From: a virus
Reading direction: 5' to 3' (one strand)
DNA: 44,560 bases
IMG/VR virus record: IMGVR_UViG_3300026512_000698
Coordinates: 1-44,560 of that record
The notes beneath the pieces are model-generated. The model did not search any database. It had not been told where the DNA came from and saw only the letters and a list, made by a program, of their open reading frames with translations. Every line of letters begins with the position of its first letter. The stretch's first letter is position 1. Below are positions 15,410-22,563 of the stretch, in pieces. A program made the translations under genes and the position numbers.

Positions 15410-16258
15410 TTATATCTCCTCGATTGTGATTTTGTAATTTATATCGTTTGAGTGATTAATTCTTTGTCCATTTACATCTACACGAATAGCACCCTCAATA
15501 TCTCCCCTGCATATAGAGATAAAAGCACCATCATCATTTTGTGTACCAAATCCATAGCATATAAGTTGTTTTTTCCTTTTACTCATTCTCTTCGCAAATC
15601 CCTCATCACTTTCTGCATTTTTATGTGCAGCTATACCCTCACGAGTAATCTCTTTATTTAAATATTGCTTATATACTTCTTTTTGTATTACCTTGTCTTT
15701 TACTCTTGCTAACTCTTCTAAAACAGACAACCCTATATCATGCTTCGCAACTTCAAGGTCTTTTACTATCTCATCATCTAACTTTAAGCATGAAAAAGCT
15801 TTAGAGATATATGTTTGAGATTTACCAAGAGTATCAGCGAGAGCACCTTTTGTTTCATAGTTACCACTTGCCCAAAGCTTACCAATATGCACAGCAGTTT
15901 CAAATGCTGTTAAATCATCTCTTTGTATATTTTCTATAAGTGATAACTCTAAAACTTTTAGATCATCTTCAACCTCTATGATATGAGCTTTAATAGTAGG
16001 AGCTTGTAACAGCTGGTGTGCTCTATATCTTCTTTCGCCACTTACTATCATGTATCCATCATCTCTTTTGACTACAACGATTGGCTGGAGTAAACCATCT
16101 TGGCTTATCTCTTTAGCAAACTCTTCAAGATTGTTAAAACTCTTTCTAGGTTGTTCTGGATTAGCATACACTTTAGATAGCACCAGTTCTTTAAACGGAC
16201 TCACTCCGTCTATGCGTGTTTTACCACTTACTACGCTGTTAAGCTTGTCTAAGTTCAT
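15410..16258 (-). CDS. parB: ParB-family partition protein
   Basis: 282 residues. The N-terminal ParB/Sulfiredoxin domain is clear: NPEQPRKSF, LLQPIVVVKRDDGYMIVSGE and ERRYRAHQLL (CTP-binding box), then LIENIQRDDLTAFETA. A helix-turn-helix follows (ALADTLGKSQTYISKAFSCL, about 137-158). The C-terminus differs from chromosomal ParB. It should bind a centromere site and spread along DNA to guide segregation by ParA. The gene start overlaps the ParA gene by 20 nt, so the two are coupled. Confidence 0.9.
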   Translation of the reverse strand: MNLDKLNSVVSGKTRIDGVSPFKELVLSKVYANPEQPRKSFNNLEEFAKEISQDGLLQPIVVVKRDDGYMIVSGERRYRAHQLLQAPTIKAHIIEVEDDLKVLELSLIENIQRDDLTAFETAVHIGKLWASGNYETKGALADTLGKSQTYISKAFSCLKLDDEIVKDLEVAKHDIGLSVLEELARVKDKVIQKEVYKQYLNKEITREGIAAHKNAESDEGFAKRMSKRKKQLICYGFGTQNDDGAFISICRGDIEGAIRVDVNGQRINHSNDINYKITIEEI

Positions 16259-16853
16259 CTCTGAGTCCTCTTATCTCATCTTGTGCTATTTTATGTGAAG
16301 TGTCAAATACGCTAGAGCCAACACCAATAGAAGTTCTATATATCTTTCTACTTCGTATAACAGTATCTAGGAGTTCTATGTCTGAGTTATTTTGTATAGC
16401 TTCTTTTATGATGTCAAAGTTTTTAGTAAGTGGGTGTATGTTGTTGAGAACCACATAGGCTTTAGTATCAAGTACCATATCTGTTAGTATATTTTCAAAA
16501 GTTTTAAATCCTAAAACTTCTGTAATGCTATCTGAGATAGGTACTACTACTTTGTTACTCATATCAATAGCTGTTCTGTTGATGTCGCTATCAAAACCAC
16601 CAACATCAACTATGGTGTAGTCTGTTTGTTTTTTTGGCTTTAACAGTACTTGCATAACTTCTGCTACTGTTTTAGGTTGAAGTACTTCAATAGAATCAAC
16701 ACCACGAATTTCATTTATAAAAAATAATGTTTGTTGAAAATCTAAATCTACCAAAGTAACTGTTTTACCAAGCTCTCTAAATGCAAATGCTAAGTTCCAA
16801 GCTATTGTGCTTTTTCCAACACCGCCCTTTGTGTGTCCTACTGTAATAATCAT
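16239..16853 (-). CDS. parA: ParA-family partition ATPase
   Basis: 204 residues, the short form without an N-terminal DNA-binding domain. Deviant Walker A is HTKGGVGKST (7-16), Walker A' VDLDFQQT (35-42) and Walker B TIVDVGG. These ATPases form gradients on the nucleoid and move ParB-bound DNA. With parB downstream it makes a complete partition operon. Its promoter contains the 15-bp box found before the structural operons and a TTAAGTGGTA inverted repeat. A partition operon in a prophage indicates extrachromosomal maintenance. Confidence 0.92.
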   Translation of the reverse strand: MIITVGHTKGGVGKSTIAWNLAFAFRELGKTVTLVDLDFQQTLFFINEIRGVDSIEVLQPKTVAEVMQVLLKPKKQTDYTIVDVGGFDSDINRTAIDMSNKVVVPISDSITEVLGFKTFENILTDMVLDTKAYVVLNNIHPLTKNFDIIKEAIQNNSDIELLDTVIRSRKIYRTSIGVGSSVFDTSHKIAQDEIRGLRDELRQA

Positions 16854-16874
16854 CGCTAACCCTTTGTATCTGAA

Positions 16875-16925
16875 ATTATATTAATATGTTTGATGTTAAG
16901 TGGTATGTCAATCTGTACCACTTAA
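16875..16925 (-). promoter_or_regulatory. parA promoter with 15-bp phage box and inverted repeat
   Basis: On the minus strand GACATACCACTTAAC (16909-16895) is followed, after exactly 14 nt, by the perfect -10 hexamer TATAAT (16880-16875). A second half-site makes a 10-bp inverted repeat, TTAAGTGGTA (16896-16905) and TACCACTTAA (16916-16925). The box and 14-nt spacing recur at 26984 and 35259. Confidence 0.7.
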
Positions 16926-16926
16926 T

Positions 16927-17520
16927 CTACCAAGCTCTCTTGTTTTTCCCTTGGGAAATTTCCTCATTCGTTACTGTTGCATACCTAGCTGTCGTGGCAA
17001 TATCTTTATGCCCTATATCTTGTCGTATATGCTCCAGTGATAAACCAAGTTGATGAGCAGTAGTGATATAACCACTCCTGAAGCTGTGAGTGCTGTAAAG
17101 TGCTCCAAGTGTTCTATGTATAAAAGTATTCATCATAAGCTTTAATGCACTTACCGTCATAGGTTTATCTGAATTATTTTTAGCAAATAGATAACATCTA
17201 CTTTGTGGCAATATCTTTTTTAGGAGTTCAGCTTGTTTGCGATTTGAGTCAAAGCTAATAAGTCTTGGCTTATCAGTCTTCGTATTATTTGTTAAAGAAA
17301 ATTCATTGTTTTCTATCATATACTCAACATCATCTACATGTAGAGATGTTATTTCACTAACTCTACATCCAGTAAGATATAGAAGTGTAAAAGCTCTATA
17401 TAGTTTTGCTTTTGTTGTTTCTTGCATATCGTAAGAGTTTTCAACTGCTCGAATAAGCTTTTCATACTCTTGTTTAGATATAGGCTTCTTGGCTCTTGCT
17501 GTTCCTTTTGGTCTTGCCAT
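16927..17520 (-). CDS. Short tyrosine recombinase (catalytic domain only)
   Basis: 197 residues, lacking the usual core-binding domain. All catalytic parts are present: Arg in LTGCRVSEI, Lys in NTKTDKPR, His and Arg in STHSFRSG, His in IGHKDI and Tyr in TTARYA. Domain-only recombinases of this size occur on plasmids and may resolve multimers or invert DNA; a role at the partition locus, 73 nt upstream of parA, fits a dimer-resolution enzyme. It is distinct from the integrase at 7765. A parS-like palindrome lies in its last codons. Confidence 0.88.
   Translation of the reverse strand: MARPKGTARAKKPISKQEYEKLIRAVENSYDMQETTKAKLYRAFTLLYLTGCRVSEITSLHVDDVEYMIENNEFSLTNNTKTDKPRLISFDSNRKQAELLKKILPQSRCYLFAKNNSDKPMTVSALKLMMNTFIHRTLGALYSTHSFRSGYITTAHQLGLSLEHIRQDIGHKDIATTARYATVTNEEISQGKNKRAW
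16945..16958. promoter_or_regulatory. parS-like palindrome 2, near parA
   Basis: TTTCCC-TT-GGGAAA, a perfect palindrome about 90 bp upstream of parA and inside the end of the recombinase gene. It shares 14 bp with the palindrome in the primase gene. Proximity to parAB makes it the best centromere candidate. Confidence 0.5.
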
Positions 17521-17523
17521 GAC

Positions 17524-17748
17524 TTACTCCTTGCTTATTAAGATTGCATGATAAAGAAAAGCCTCTTCATCTACTTCTGATGTTAAGAACCTAAATCTAT
17601 CCATCTCATTAAAGTCTCTAATATCTTCAATATCTATAACAATAGAGTCTATTGTTTCATCAAAGTAGATATATTTTCCATCCTTTTTATCTGAGTACTT
17701 AGTAAATAAATCATTGCTCGTAATAGATAATGCTTCTTGGTAATACAT
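17524..17748 (-). CDS. Hypothetical protein
   Basis: 74 residues from the ATG at 17748, which has an AAAAGGAAAA ribosome site; the open frame extends 42 nt upstream without such a site. Acidic, with a beta-rich centre (YIYFDETIDSIVIDIEDI). It ends three bases before the recombinase start. Unknown. Confidence 0.6.
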   Translation of the reverse strand: MYYQEALSITSNDLFTKYSDKKDGKYIYFDETIDSIVIDIEDIRDFNEMDRFRFLTSEVDEEAFLYHAILISKE

Positions 17749-17793
17749 ATTGATTTTCCTTTTACTTTTTTTTAAGCTATAATTGCTCAATCA

Positions 17794-17819
17794 GTTGTAT
17801 TAGCTCCAACTAATACAAC
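17794..17819. repeat. Perfect 10-bp inverted repeat
   Basis: GTTGTATTAG (17794-17803) and CTAATACAAC (17810-17819) flank a 6-nt spacer in the gap between 17748 and 17837. Its size fits either a recombinase binding site with a 6-bp crossover region, which would suit the nearby short tyrosine recombinase, or an operator or hairpin. The sequence alone does not decide. Confidence 0.5.
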
Positions 17820-17836
17820 CTGTTAAACAATCTTCT

Positions 17837-17920
17837 TTAGAAGTATCTGTTAGCTAAAGTCTCTAGTGTATTTTCAAATCTTTCTAAGAGACTGTTAGTT
17901 TTTTTTATTATTCTTGCCAT
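17837..17920 (-). CDS. Candidate 27-residue peptide
   Basis: The ORF MARIIKKTNSLLERF... follows the stop of the 125-residue gene by two bases. A strong GGGAGGT ribosome site sits 9 nt before the ATG, overlapping the end of that gene. Amphipathic helix with a basic start. The ribosome site is the main support. Confidence 0.4.
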   Translation of the reverse strand: MARIIKKTNSLLERFENTLETLANRYF

Positions 17921-17922
17921 AA

Positions 17923-18300
17923 TTATTTACCTCCCGCTTCTGTTTTTAAAAATTCTATTAATATATGATTATCTGTTTTTATAATTAATTCTTTATTTTG
18001 AGTTACTTGACCAATTTGTTTATAATCTCCAAACTCTTCATTTCTTTTATCCCAATACACTACACCATTACCAAAGCATCCATGACCTAGATAAAATCCA
18101 TTGTTAAATCTATTTGTTGTTTCATAAAGTGGAATATCTGGTTCTCCTGATGCTGTGTATGTATGAAGAACTTTATCAACCAATAAATAACTATCTCCAT
18201 CAAGCATGTCATTAACAAATTCTCTATGCCAATCATCAAACCCACCAAAATAAAAAATATTTTCTCTTACCTGTTTTGTATGTAGAGTGTGTACTTTCAT
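17923..18300 (-). CDS. Hypothetical protein
   Basis: 125 residues, two bases after the next upstream gene. Rich in Gly, Phe, Tyr and Trp (ENIFYFGGFDDWHREFVND, GFYLGHGCFGNG). No signal peptide. Not recognised; early position in the minus operon suggests a gene expressed soon after induction. Confidence 0.65.
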   Translation of the reverse strand: MKVHTLHTKQVRENIFYFGGFDDWHREFVNDMLDGDSYLLVDKVLHTYTASGEPDIPLYETTNRFNNGFYLGHGCFGNGVVYWDKRNEEFGDYKQIGQVTQNKELIIKTDNHILIEFLKTEAGGK

Positions 18301-18302
18301 AA

Positions 18303-18602
18303 TTAATCCTTCGTTGTTTCAGCTTCAAGATAATTAATTAAATCTTGAATATTTTCATGTACTGTTAAAAAATGTACTTTGCAATATCTATACACTTTAC
18401 TTTTACTAAACTCTACATCAGTTAGATAACCAGCATTTGAAGTAGCTATTGTAATGCTATCGCTAGGAAACCTCTCTAATTTTTCAAGCAATCTTTCTAG
18501 GGCAAACATATAAGACCATTTGTTTTTTGTTCCACATACATCCGTATCTGTCATTTCTGTTAATCCTTCTAAACCTTTTAAGTCTTTTAATAAAACTTTC
18601 AT
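18303..18602 (-). CDS. Hypothetical protein, first gene of minus operon
   Basis: 99 residues. It is the promoter-proximal gene of the minus-strand arm and diverges from the HTH gene at 18747. Starts MKVLLKDLKGLEGL; mixed alpha/beta composition. No recognised domain. Its upstream region holds a perfect 15-bp inverted repeat. Confidence 0.6.
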   Translation of the reverse strand: MKVLLKDLKGLEGLTEMTDTDVCGTKNKWSYMFALERLLEKLERFPSDSITIATSNAGYLTDVEFSKSKVYRYCKVHFLTVHENIQDLINYLEAETTKD

Positions 18603-18617
18603 ATATTTTCCTTTATC

Positions 18618-18695
18618 TTGCTTATTTGCAAGTTATATATTGAAATCTTTCCATAATGAAACTTAATAACATATTAAAATCTTGCAAATAAGCAA
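18618..18695. promoter_or_regulatory. Divergent control region with 15-bp inverted repeats
   Basis: TTGCTTATTTGCAAG (18618-18632) and its exact complement (18681-18695) are 48 nt apart. Each arm also contains the smaller palindrome CTTGC...GCAAG. They sit between the minus operon (start 18602) and the HTH gene (18747), which has a TAAAAT -10 candidate near 18735. Paired operators with DNA looping by the HTH protein are plausible. Confidence 0.6.
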
Positions 18696-18746
18696 TATTT
18701 GATATGTTTTCTTGTAGAAATATAGACATTTAGCTAAAATATAGAC

Positions 18747-18947
18747 ATGAATATAGAAAAACCTACAATAAAAGACATATCAAACTATGTCAAAAAGAAT
18801 GAGAATACAATTAGTGGATGGAGTACTAAACAACCTGCTCTATTAGAGATAGTGAAACTTGGCTCCTTTTGTAAAAAAAACAACATTGATGTTGAGAAGA
18901 TTACAAAATTAGTGGAGCTACAAGAAATTATAAAGAGTAAAGAATGA
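18747..18947 (+). CDS. Small HTH regulator, divergent from minus operon
   Basis: 66 residues. DISNYVKKNENTISGWSTKQP is a compact XRE-like helix-turn-helix. It diverges from the 10-kb minus operon and probably controls it through the inverted repeats at 18618-18695. No clear ribosome site is visible, and the ATG lies very close to the -10 candidate, so the message may be leaderless. Confidence 0.7.
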   Translation: MNIEKPTIKDISNYVKKNENTISGWSTKQPALLEIVKLGSFCKKNNIDVEKITKLVELQEIIKSKE

Positions 18948-19300
18948 GAAGATTAGCCATTTTTTTAATACTAGCTGCACAACTAGTAGCTAGTGATTAT
19001 AGTTATACTCACATACAAATAAAAGAGATGGCATCTTCTTATAGAGATATAGTTAATAATAAACTTAATCTAGCCCCATCAAACACATCGCTATTCTTAC
19101 AGGCAAATGAATTTAGAGGTTATATTGCATCAACTCTTGACTCAAGTATAGATTTTAAGGCATGTAGAGAGAGATTGACTCTAAACCAAGTTACATATAG
19201 AACTGCAGTTGTTATTTCTTCTTCAAAGATTAATACATCAGCAATAGTTCCAATCAATGTATTGGTAGCGATACAGATTGTTTGCAAATCTACTAAATAA
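18944..19300 (+). CDS. Secreted hypothetical protein
   Basis: 118 residues, coupled to the HTH gene by ATGA overlap. A signal peptide (RRLAIFLILAAQLVAS) is followed by a periplasmic-type domain with two Cys (KACRER and IVCKS) that could form a disulfide. Not recognised. A periplasmic protein cotranscribed with a lysogeny regulator is compatible with superinfection exclusion or pilus- or conjugation-type roles; this is only inference. Confidence 0.65.
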   Translation: MRRLAIFLILAAQLVASDYSYTHIQIKEMASSYRDIVNNKLNLAPSNTSLFLQANEFRGYIASTLDSSIDFKACRERLTLNQVTYRTAVVISSSKINTSAIVPINVLVAIQIVCKSTK

Positions 19301-19310
19301 AAGGATAATC

Positions 19311-19640
19311 ATGAAAATAATATTAACAACACTACTGTTAGCATCAGCTCTACTTGCAACTGAACTCCACCCCCAATGTGCAAAGCCAATAGGAAATGCA
19401 AACGCAGACTTATATAAAGCATGTATAGATGATTTTATAAGAGAACACAAACAAAAGCGTCAAGAACATACTAAAGCTGTAAACAATGCCATAAATGAAT
19501 GGAACGACTTTGTAGCTGTGAGAAATGGTACAAAGAAACAAACGAGAACTTTTACTGGTTCAACAGGTGTTCCAATTGGCGGTGCTCATACAGTTGGACA
19601 TTCGGACGAATCAAGGGTTACAACAGGGTTTAAGTTCTAA
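19311..19640 (+). CDS. Secreted hypothetical protein
   Basis: 109 residues from the ATG at 19311, which has an AAAGGA ribosome site. Signal peptide MKIILTTLLLASALLATE. The mature part has two Cys (HPQCAKP and KACIDD), a charged helix and a Gly/Thr-rich tail. It ends the short plus-strand operon before a 12-bp hairpin. The two secreted neighbours may act together in the periplasm. Not recognised. Confidence 0.65.
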   Translation: MKIILTTLLLASALLATELHPQCAKPIGNANADLYKACIDDFIREHKQKRQEHTKAVNNAINEWNDFVAVRNGTKKQTRTFTGSTGVPIGGAHTVGHSDESRVTTGFKF

Positions 19641-19656
19641 TCATAAACTCTACAAC

Positions 19657-19688
19657 ACTTCAAGACATGCTTAGGTATGTATTGAAGT
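19657..19688 (+). terminator. Hairpin after the plus-strand operon
   Basis: ACTTCAAGACAT (19657-19668) pairs with ATGTATTGAAGT (19677-19688) with one mismatch around an 8-nt loop, 17 nt after the stop. The following bases are A-rich, not T-rich, so it is a weak or Rho-assisted terminator. Confidence 0.45.
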
Positions 19689-19803
19689 ATAAAAAGCCCT
19701 CACAGAGCCTTATATAGCCACTTCAACACACAAAAACCACACGAAAAAGCAAAAAATCGCACCAAAACCCGAGTCGCGCATCTTCCACTACCACCACAAA
19801 AAT

Positions 19804-20442
19804 CGCCGCCATTTGAAATTTTTTTGGCTCTTTTTTGAGTTTTCCAATTTTTTTAAAGATGTCAAGGATTTTATGATAGCAATTATATAAATAAGGTTGA
19901 ACTTTAGTTGAACTCCATGAAAATGAACATTTTTACGGAGGGAAATGGTGGGTGAGTTTGGTTTTGTGAGATATATCGGAATGTTCGGGTTTCGATTTGG
20001 TGGTTTTTGGTAGCGACATTGATGTCGTGAGCAAAATATCAGCATATTGTTAGCATCAAAAAGATGCTCATAAAAGTTGTTTGATGTGGCAAAAACATAT
20101 TTAATTATTTATTTTAATATGTATTAATACCCCTATTTTGTGGGGTTTGGTGCGTTTGTTTAAGGTTAGAGGGCTTTTTTGTGCTTAAATGGCTTAAGGT
20201 TAGAGATATTTATGTGGAATGTTTATATGTATCTGATGGTATAAATCTATTATCTTAGCGCATCTGTTTGTGTAAAAAACTGCTTTTTCGTTTTGATATC
20301 CGCAGGGGCGGGGTAATTCCCCAAACCAATCTCTGTCTGAACTATATATGTGATATATGCCCTATAAATATTTGAAATACAGTCAATATCACATAAATGA
20401 TGCTATCTCAAAAAAGAGCTAAAAAAATTTCAAATGGCGGCG
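19804..20442. repeat. Non-coding region framed by 36-bp inverted repeats
   Basis: Positions 19804-19839 and 20407-20442 are inverted copies (35 of 36 bases match), starting CGCCGCCATTTGAAA. The 567 bp between and the flanks to 20617 contain no convincing gene. Other dyads: CGACAT-TG-ATGTCG (20014-20027), AGCATC-AAAAA-GATGCT (about 20052), TATGTGATAT with its complement (about 20347 and 20384), TAGTCCA-TTTT-TGGACTA (20493-20510), AGACCG-AAAT-CGGTCT (20536-20551). Direct repeats TTAAGGTTAGAG lie near 20160 and 20192. It could be a replication origin, a structured RNA or a MITE-like insertion. Confidence 0.7.
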
Positions 20443-20577
20443 ACTTGTCGCATGATGTGTGGTGTCATTTTTTTAATTTATTATTTTTTTGGTAGTCCAT
20501 TTTTGGACTAGGTAAACCGATTTTATGAAGAGGGTAGACCGAAATCGGTCTCAATTATATTATTAATTATCCTACTC

Positions 20578-20595
20578 CTTTTTCTAAAGAAAAAG
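20578..20595 (-). terminator. Hairpin after the CI-like repressor gene
   Basis: CTTTTTCT and AGAAAAAG pair perfectly around AA, 23 bp beyond the repressor's stop codon in the minus direction. The A/T-rich stem gives a short U-run, compatible with a simple terminator. Confidence 0.4.
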
Positions 20596-20617
20596 AAGTA
20601 TATATACGGACACTTTT

Positions 20618-20977
20618 TTATATCTTTGACATCTCTTTAAATTGCTCAAGTCTTTTTATTATTTGTTGCACAAATTCATCAGGAGCATAAGAGATTAAAC
20701 TTATGATAGTCTGTAAATCTTTATTTGATTCAATCATATCTGCAATAGCAATATCATCATTATTTAATCTCATAGATCCTTTACCAGTTAAAAGCCATGT
20801 AATGTTTATATCTTTATCTTTTAGATGCACTAGTAAAGTTTGGATAACCACTTTCTTTTTACTTGACCAAGATTTTAAAGTATTGTAATCTAAATCTAAT
20901 AATTCTCCTACCTTCTTATTGGTGGAAACTTCAAAATACTGTTTTAATCTACCCATAATTTCATTAAATTCGTACAT
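20618..20977 (-). CDS. CI-like phage repressor (DNA-binding domain)
   Basis: 119 residues. IMGRLKQYFEVSTNKKVGELLDLDYNTLKSW and ITWLLTGKGSM match the bacteriophage CI-repressor helix-turn-helix domain. The usual LexA/S24 peptidase half is missing, so it is not a RecA-cleaved repressor, and induction must use an antirepressor or another route. It diverges from the plus-strand arm and probably binds the palindromes at 21000-21049. Confidence 0.82.
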   Translation of the reverse strand: MYEFNEIMGRLKQYFEVSTNKKVGELLDLDYNTLKSWSSKKKVVIQTLLVHLKDKDINITWLLTGKGSMRLNNDDIAIADMIESNKDLQTIISLISYAPDEFVQQIIKRLEQFKEMSKI

Positions 20978-20991
20978 TTATTATCCTTTTA

Positions 20992-21049
20992 TTGACAAAG
21001 TAGTATTTTTTATACTACAATCCTTATCTAGTTTAATCAATTATACTAG
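20992..21049 (+). promoter_or_regulatory. Right-arm promoter with operator palindromes
   Basis: TTGACA (20992-20997) and TACAAT (21016-21021), 18 nt apart, form a strong sigma-70 type promoter toward 21076. The perfect palindrome GTAGTAT-TTTTT-ATACTAC (21000-21018) fills the spacer. A second related dyad, CTAGT...ACTAG, spans 21028-21049. Repressor bound here would exclude polymerase. Confidence 0.7.
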
Positions 21050-21075
21050 AAAACAATTGATAAAGGTATTAGAAG

Positions 21076-21300
21076 ATGGAAAATAATTTTGAAACAGTAG
21101 AATTTATACTACCTGTAGCAAAGCCTGAGTTAGCGGAAATACTACAAGTATCAGTTGTAACTATTGATAGGCTCATAGCTGCTAAGAAGTTACCTCACTT
21201 ACGAGTAGGAACATCTATTAGATTTACTAAAGCTAACATAGAAGAGTTTATTTCAACAAATACTAGAGACTCAAAAAAAACAAATAACGGCGAAAATTAA
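21076..21300 (+). CDS. Excisionase/Cro-type HTH protein
   Basis: 74 residues. VAKPELAEILQVSVVTIDRLIAAKKLPHLRVGTSIRFTKANIEEFI is a textbook HTH_17 (Xis/AlpA/MerR-like) domain: helix-turn-helix, wing and a last helix. First gene of the right arm, so it is a candidate Cro-like switch or excisionase. Its TAATG end couples it to the next gene. Confidence 0.78.
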   Translation: MENNFETVEFILPVAKPELAEILQVSVVTIDRLIAAKKLPHLRVGTSIRFTKANIEEFISTNTRDSKKTNNGEN

Positions 21301-21929
21301 TGACTTACACTATGCTTCTCAATTTAGAGAAAATTAATGAATGGGACTTAAGTAAGACTACTTGTTTTGTTATGGGTGTATTTGCTGATTTAGAAAGTTG
21401 GGCTATAAAATATAAAACAAATAACGGCGAAAATGATGATTTTTATTATTTACTTTATCGAAACAAAATACTTAAAGATTTACCTTTTTTAGGTTCAAAG
21501 AGTTCTATATCTCGTTCGATTAAAGAACTAGAAGATAAGGGTATTATAAAATCAATCAATAAACATTCTAATCCTGCATACTGCTTAACTGAAAAAGGGC
21601 TAACATGGAAAAGAAATTCTACATCTAGTGAACCAACTCAAAAGCAAATTACACCTAAAACTAAAAAAAGTACATTATCACTTACAAAAAAACAAAGATT
21701 TGATGATGCTCCTTTGGAATATCAAAAACTAGTGTATCAAAAAGCTAATGAACATTGTAAGGCTAATAATATAGACACAAACGAAGTTCAAAAATGTATA
21801 GACTGGCATGTCTCAAAAGGAAATACTTTTGTAAATTGGTTAAGTGCATTTAGGACATGGTGTAGAAATTTGAAAAAATACAATCCAAATGATGGCGATA
21901 ACACAACTTTAGGTGGTATGAGTTTATGA
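21300..21929 (+). CDS. Putative replication initiator, winged-helix protein
   Basis: 209 residues. The N-terminal half is winged-helix-like (LGSKSSISRSIKELEDKGII, followed by AYCLTEKG). After a Ser/Thr/Lys linker (about 105-135) the C-terminal part ends FVNWLSAFRTWCRNL, like the DnaT/DUF-type domain of phage replisome organisers and of O-like proteins that load the helicase. With the DnaB-like gene downstream this suggests an initiator or helicase loader. The assignment is by pattern and context. Confidence 0.65.
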   Translation: MTYTMLLNLEKINEWDLSKTTCFVMGVFADLESWAIKYKTNNGENDDFYYLLYRNKILKDLPFLGSKSSISRSIKELEDKGIIKSINKHSNPAYCLTEKGLTWKRNSTSSEPTQKQITPKTKKSTLSLTKKQRFDDAPLEYQKLVYQKANEHCKANNIDTNEVQKCIDWHVSKGNTFVNWLSAFRTWCRNLKKYNPNDGDNTTLGGMSL

Positions 21930-22366
21930 TTAGATTATTAGATAACTTAGTGTTGTTAAAAGAGATAGATGAAATTAAGGGGGTTAAATATAACTCTACA
22001 AAATTAAAAAAATTATATCCAAATAAAATAGTTGTTATTAGACATACCTCATATATTTATAGAGATGTACTTTGTCAAATTGCTCAAAAGAATGCTACTC
22101 CACTAAATGACTACATACAGCTTGGAGAGTTCGTAGAACATGTTTGTATAAATAAAAGTTTAGTTAGAGAAAGAATATCTTTTATGGAAAAAACAGGTGT
22201 TAAATTTTTTGATTATATTATGGTTTCAAATATCCAGTTTATACGACTAGATGATGAGTTTAAATACCTACTACAAAATTTTCAACCTTTTTTAGCAAAC
22301 CTACAAGATGCTGGTAATTTACTTCATTGTAAATTATTAGGTGATTTAAAAATAGGATTTTATTAA
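21926..22366 (+). CDS. Hypothetical protein in replication operon
   Basis: 146 residues, coupled by ATGA at its start and TAATG at its end. Mixed alpha/beta with long hydrophobic helices (DYIQLGEFVEHVCINKSLVRERISF); one region may be a helix-turn-helix. No transmembrane segment. Not recognised. Confidence 0.65.
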   Translation: MIRLLDNLVLLKEIDEIKGVKYNSTKLKKLYPNKIVVIRHTSYIYRDVLCQIAQKNATPLNDYIQLGEFVEHVCINKSLVRERISFMEKTGVKFFDYIMVSNIQFIRLDDEFKYLLQNFQPFLANLQDAGNLLHCKLLGDLKIGFY

Positions 22367-22563
22367 TGCAAAATTCACAATGGTTAAATACTAAAACACT
22401 ACAAGAAGAGTTTGGAATAGCAGAGAGTACTCAAGCAAAGTATCGTGCTGAAAAAACTATACCCTACTCTAAGATAGGTGGGTTTATATTTTATTCCCGC
22501 GAGAAAATATACCAATGGTTAGAGAGACATAGTTTTGAAGCGGAGGGTTTAGTTTATGAATAA
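22366..22563 (+). CDS. AlpA-like HTH protein, homolog of the satellite regulator
   Basis: 65 residues: WLNTKTLQEEFGIAESTQAK, YRAEKTIPYSKIGGFIFYSREKIYQWL. The layout and several blocks (PxSKIG, YxRE, WL) match the 64-residue protein at 2816. It overlaps the helicase gene by 8 nt. It may be an excisionase or transcription switch. Confidence 0.75.
   Translation: MQNSQWLNTKTLQEEFGIAESTQAKYRAEKTIPYSKIGGFIFYSREKIYQWLERHSFEAEGLVYE

Noticed and set aside
19788-20045. Open frame of 85 codons on the minus strand in the non-coding region
   Set aside because: Low-complexity product, no ribosome site, and it reads through one of the 36-bp inverted repeats; the region is better explained as non-coding.
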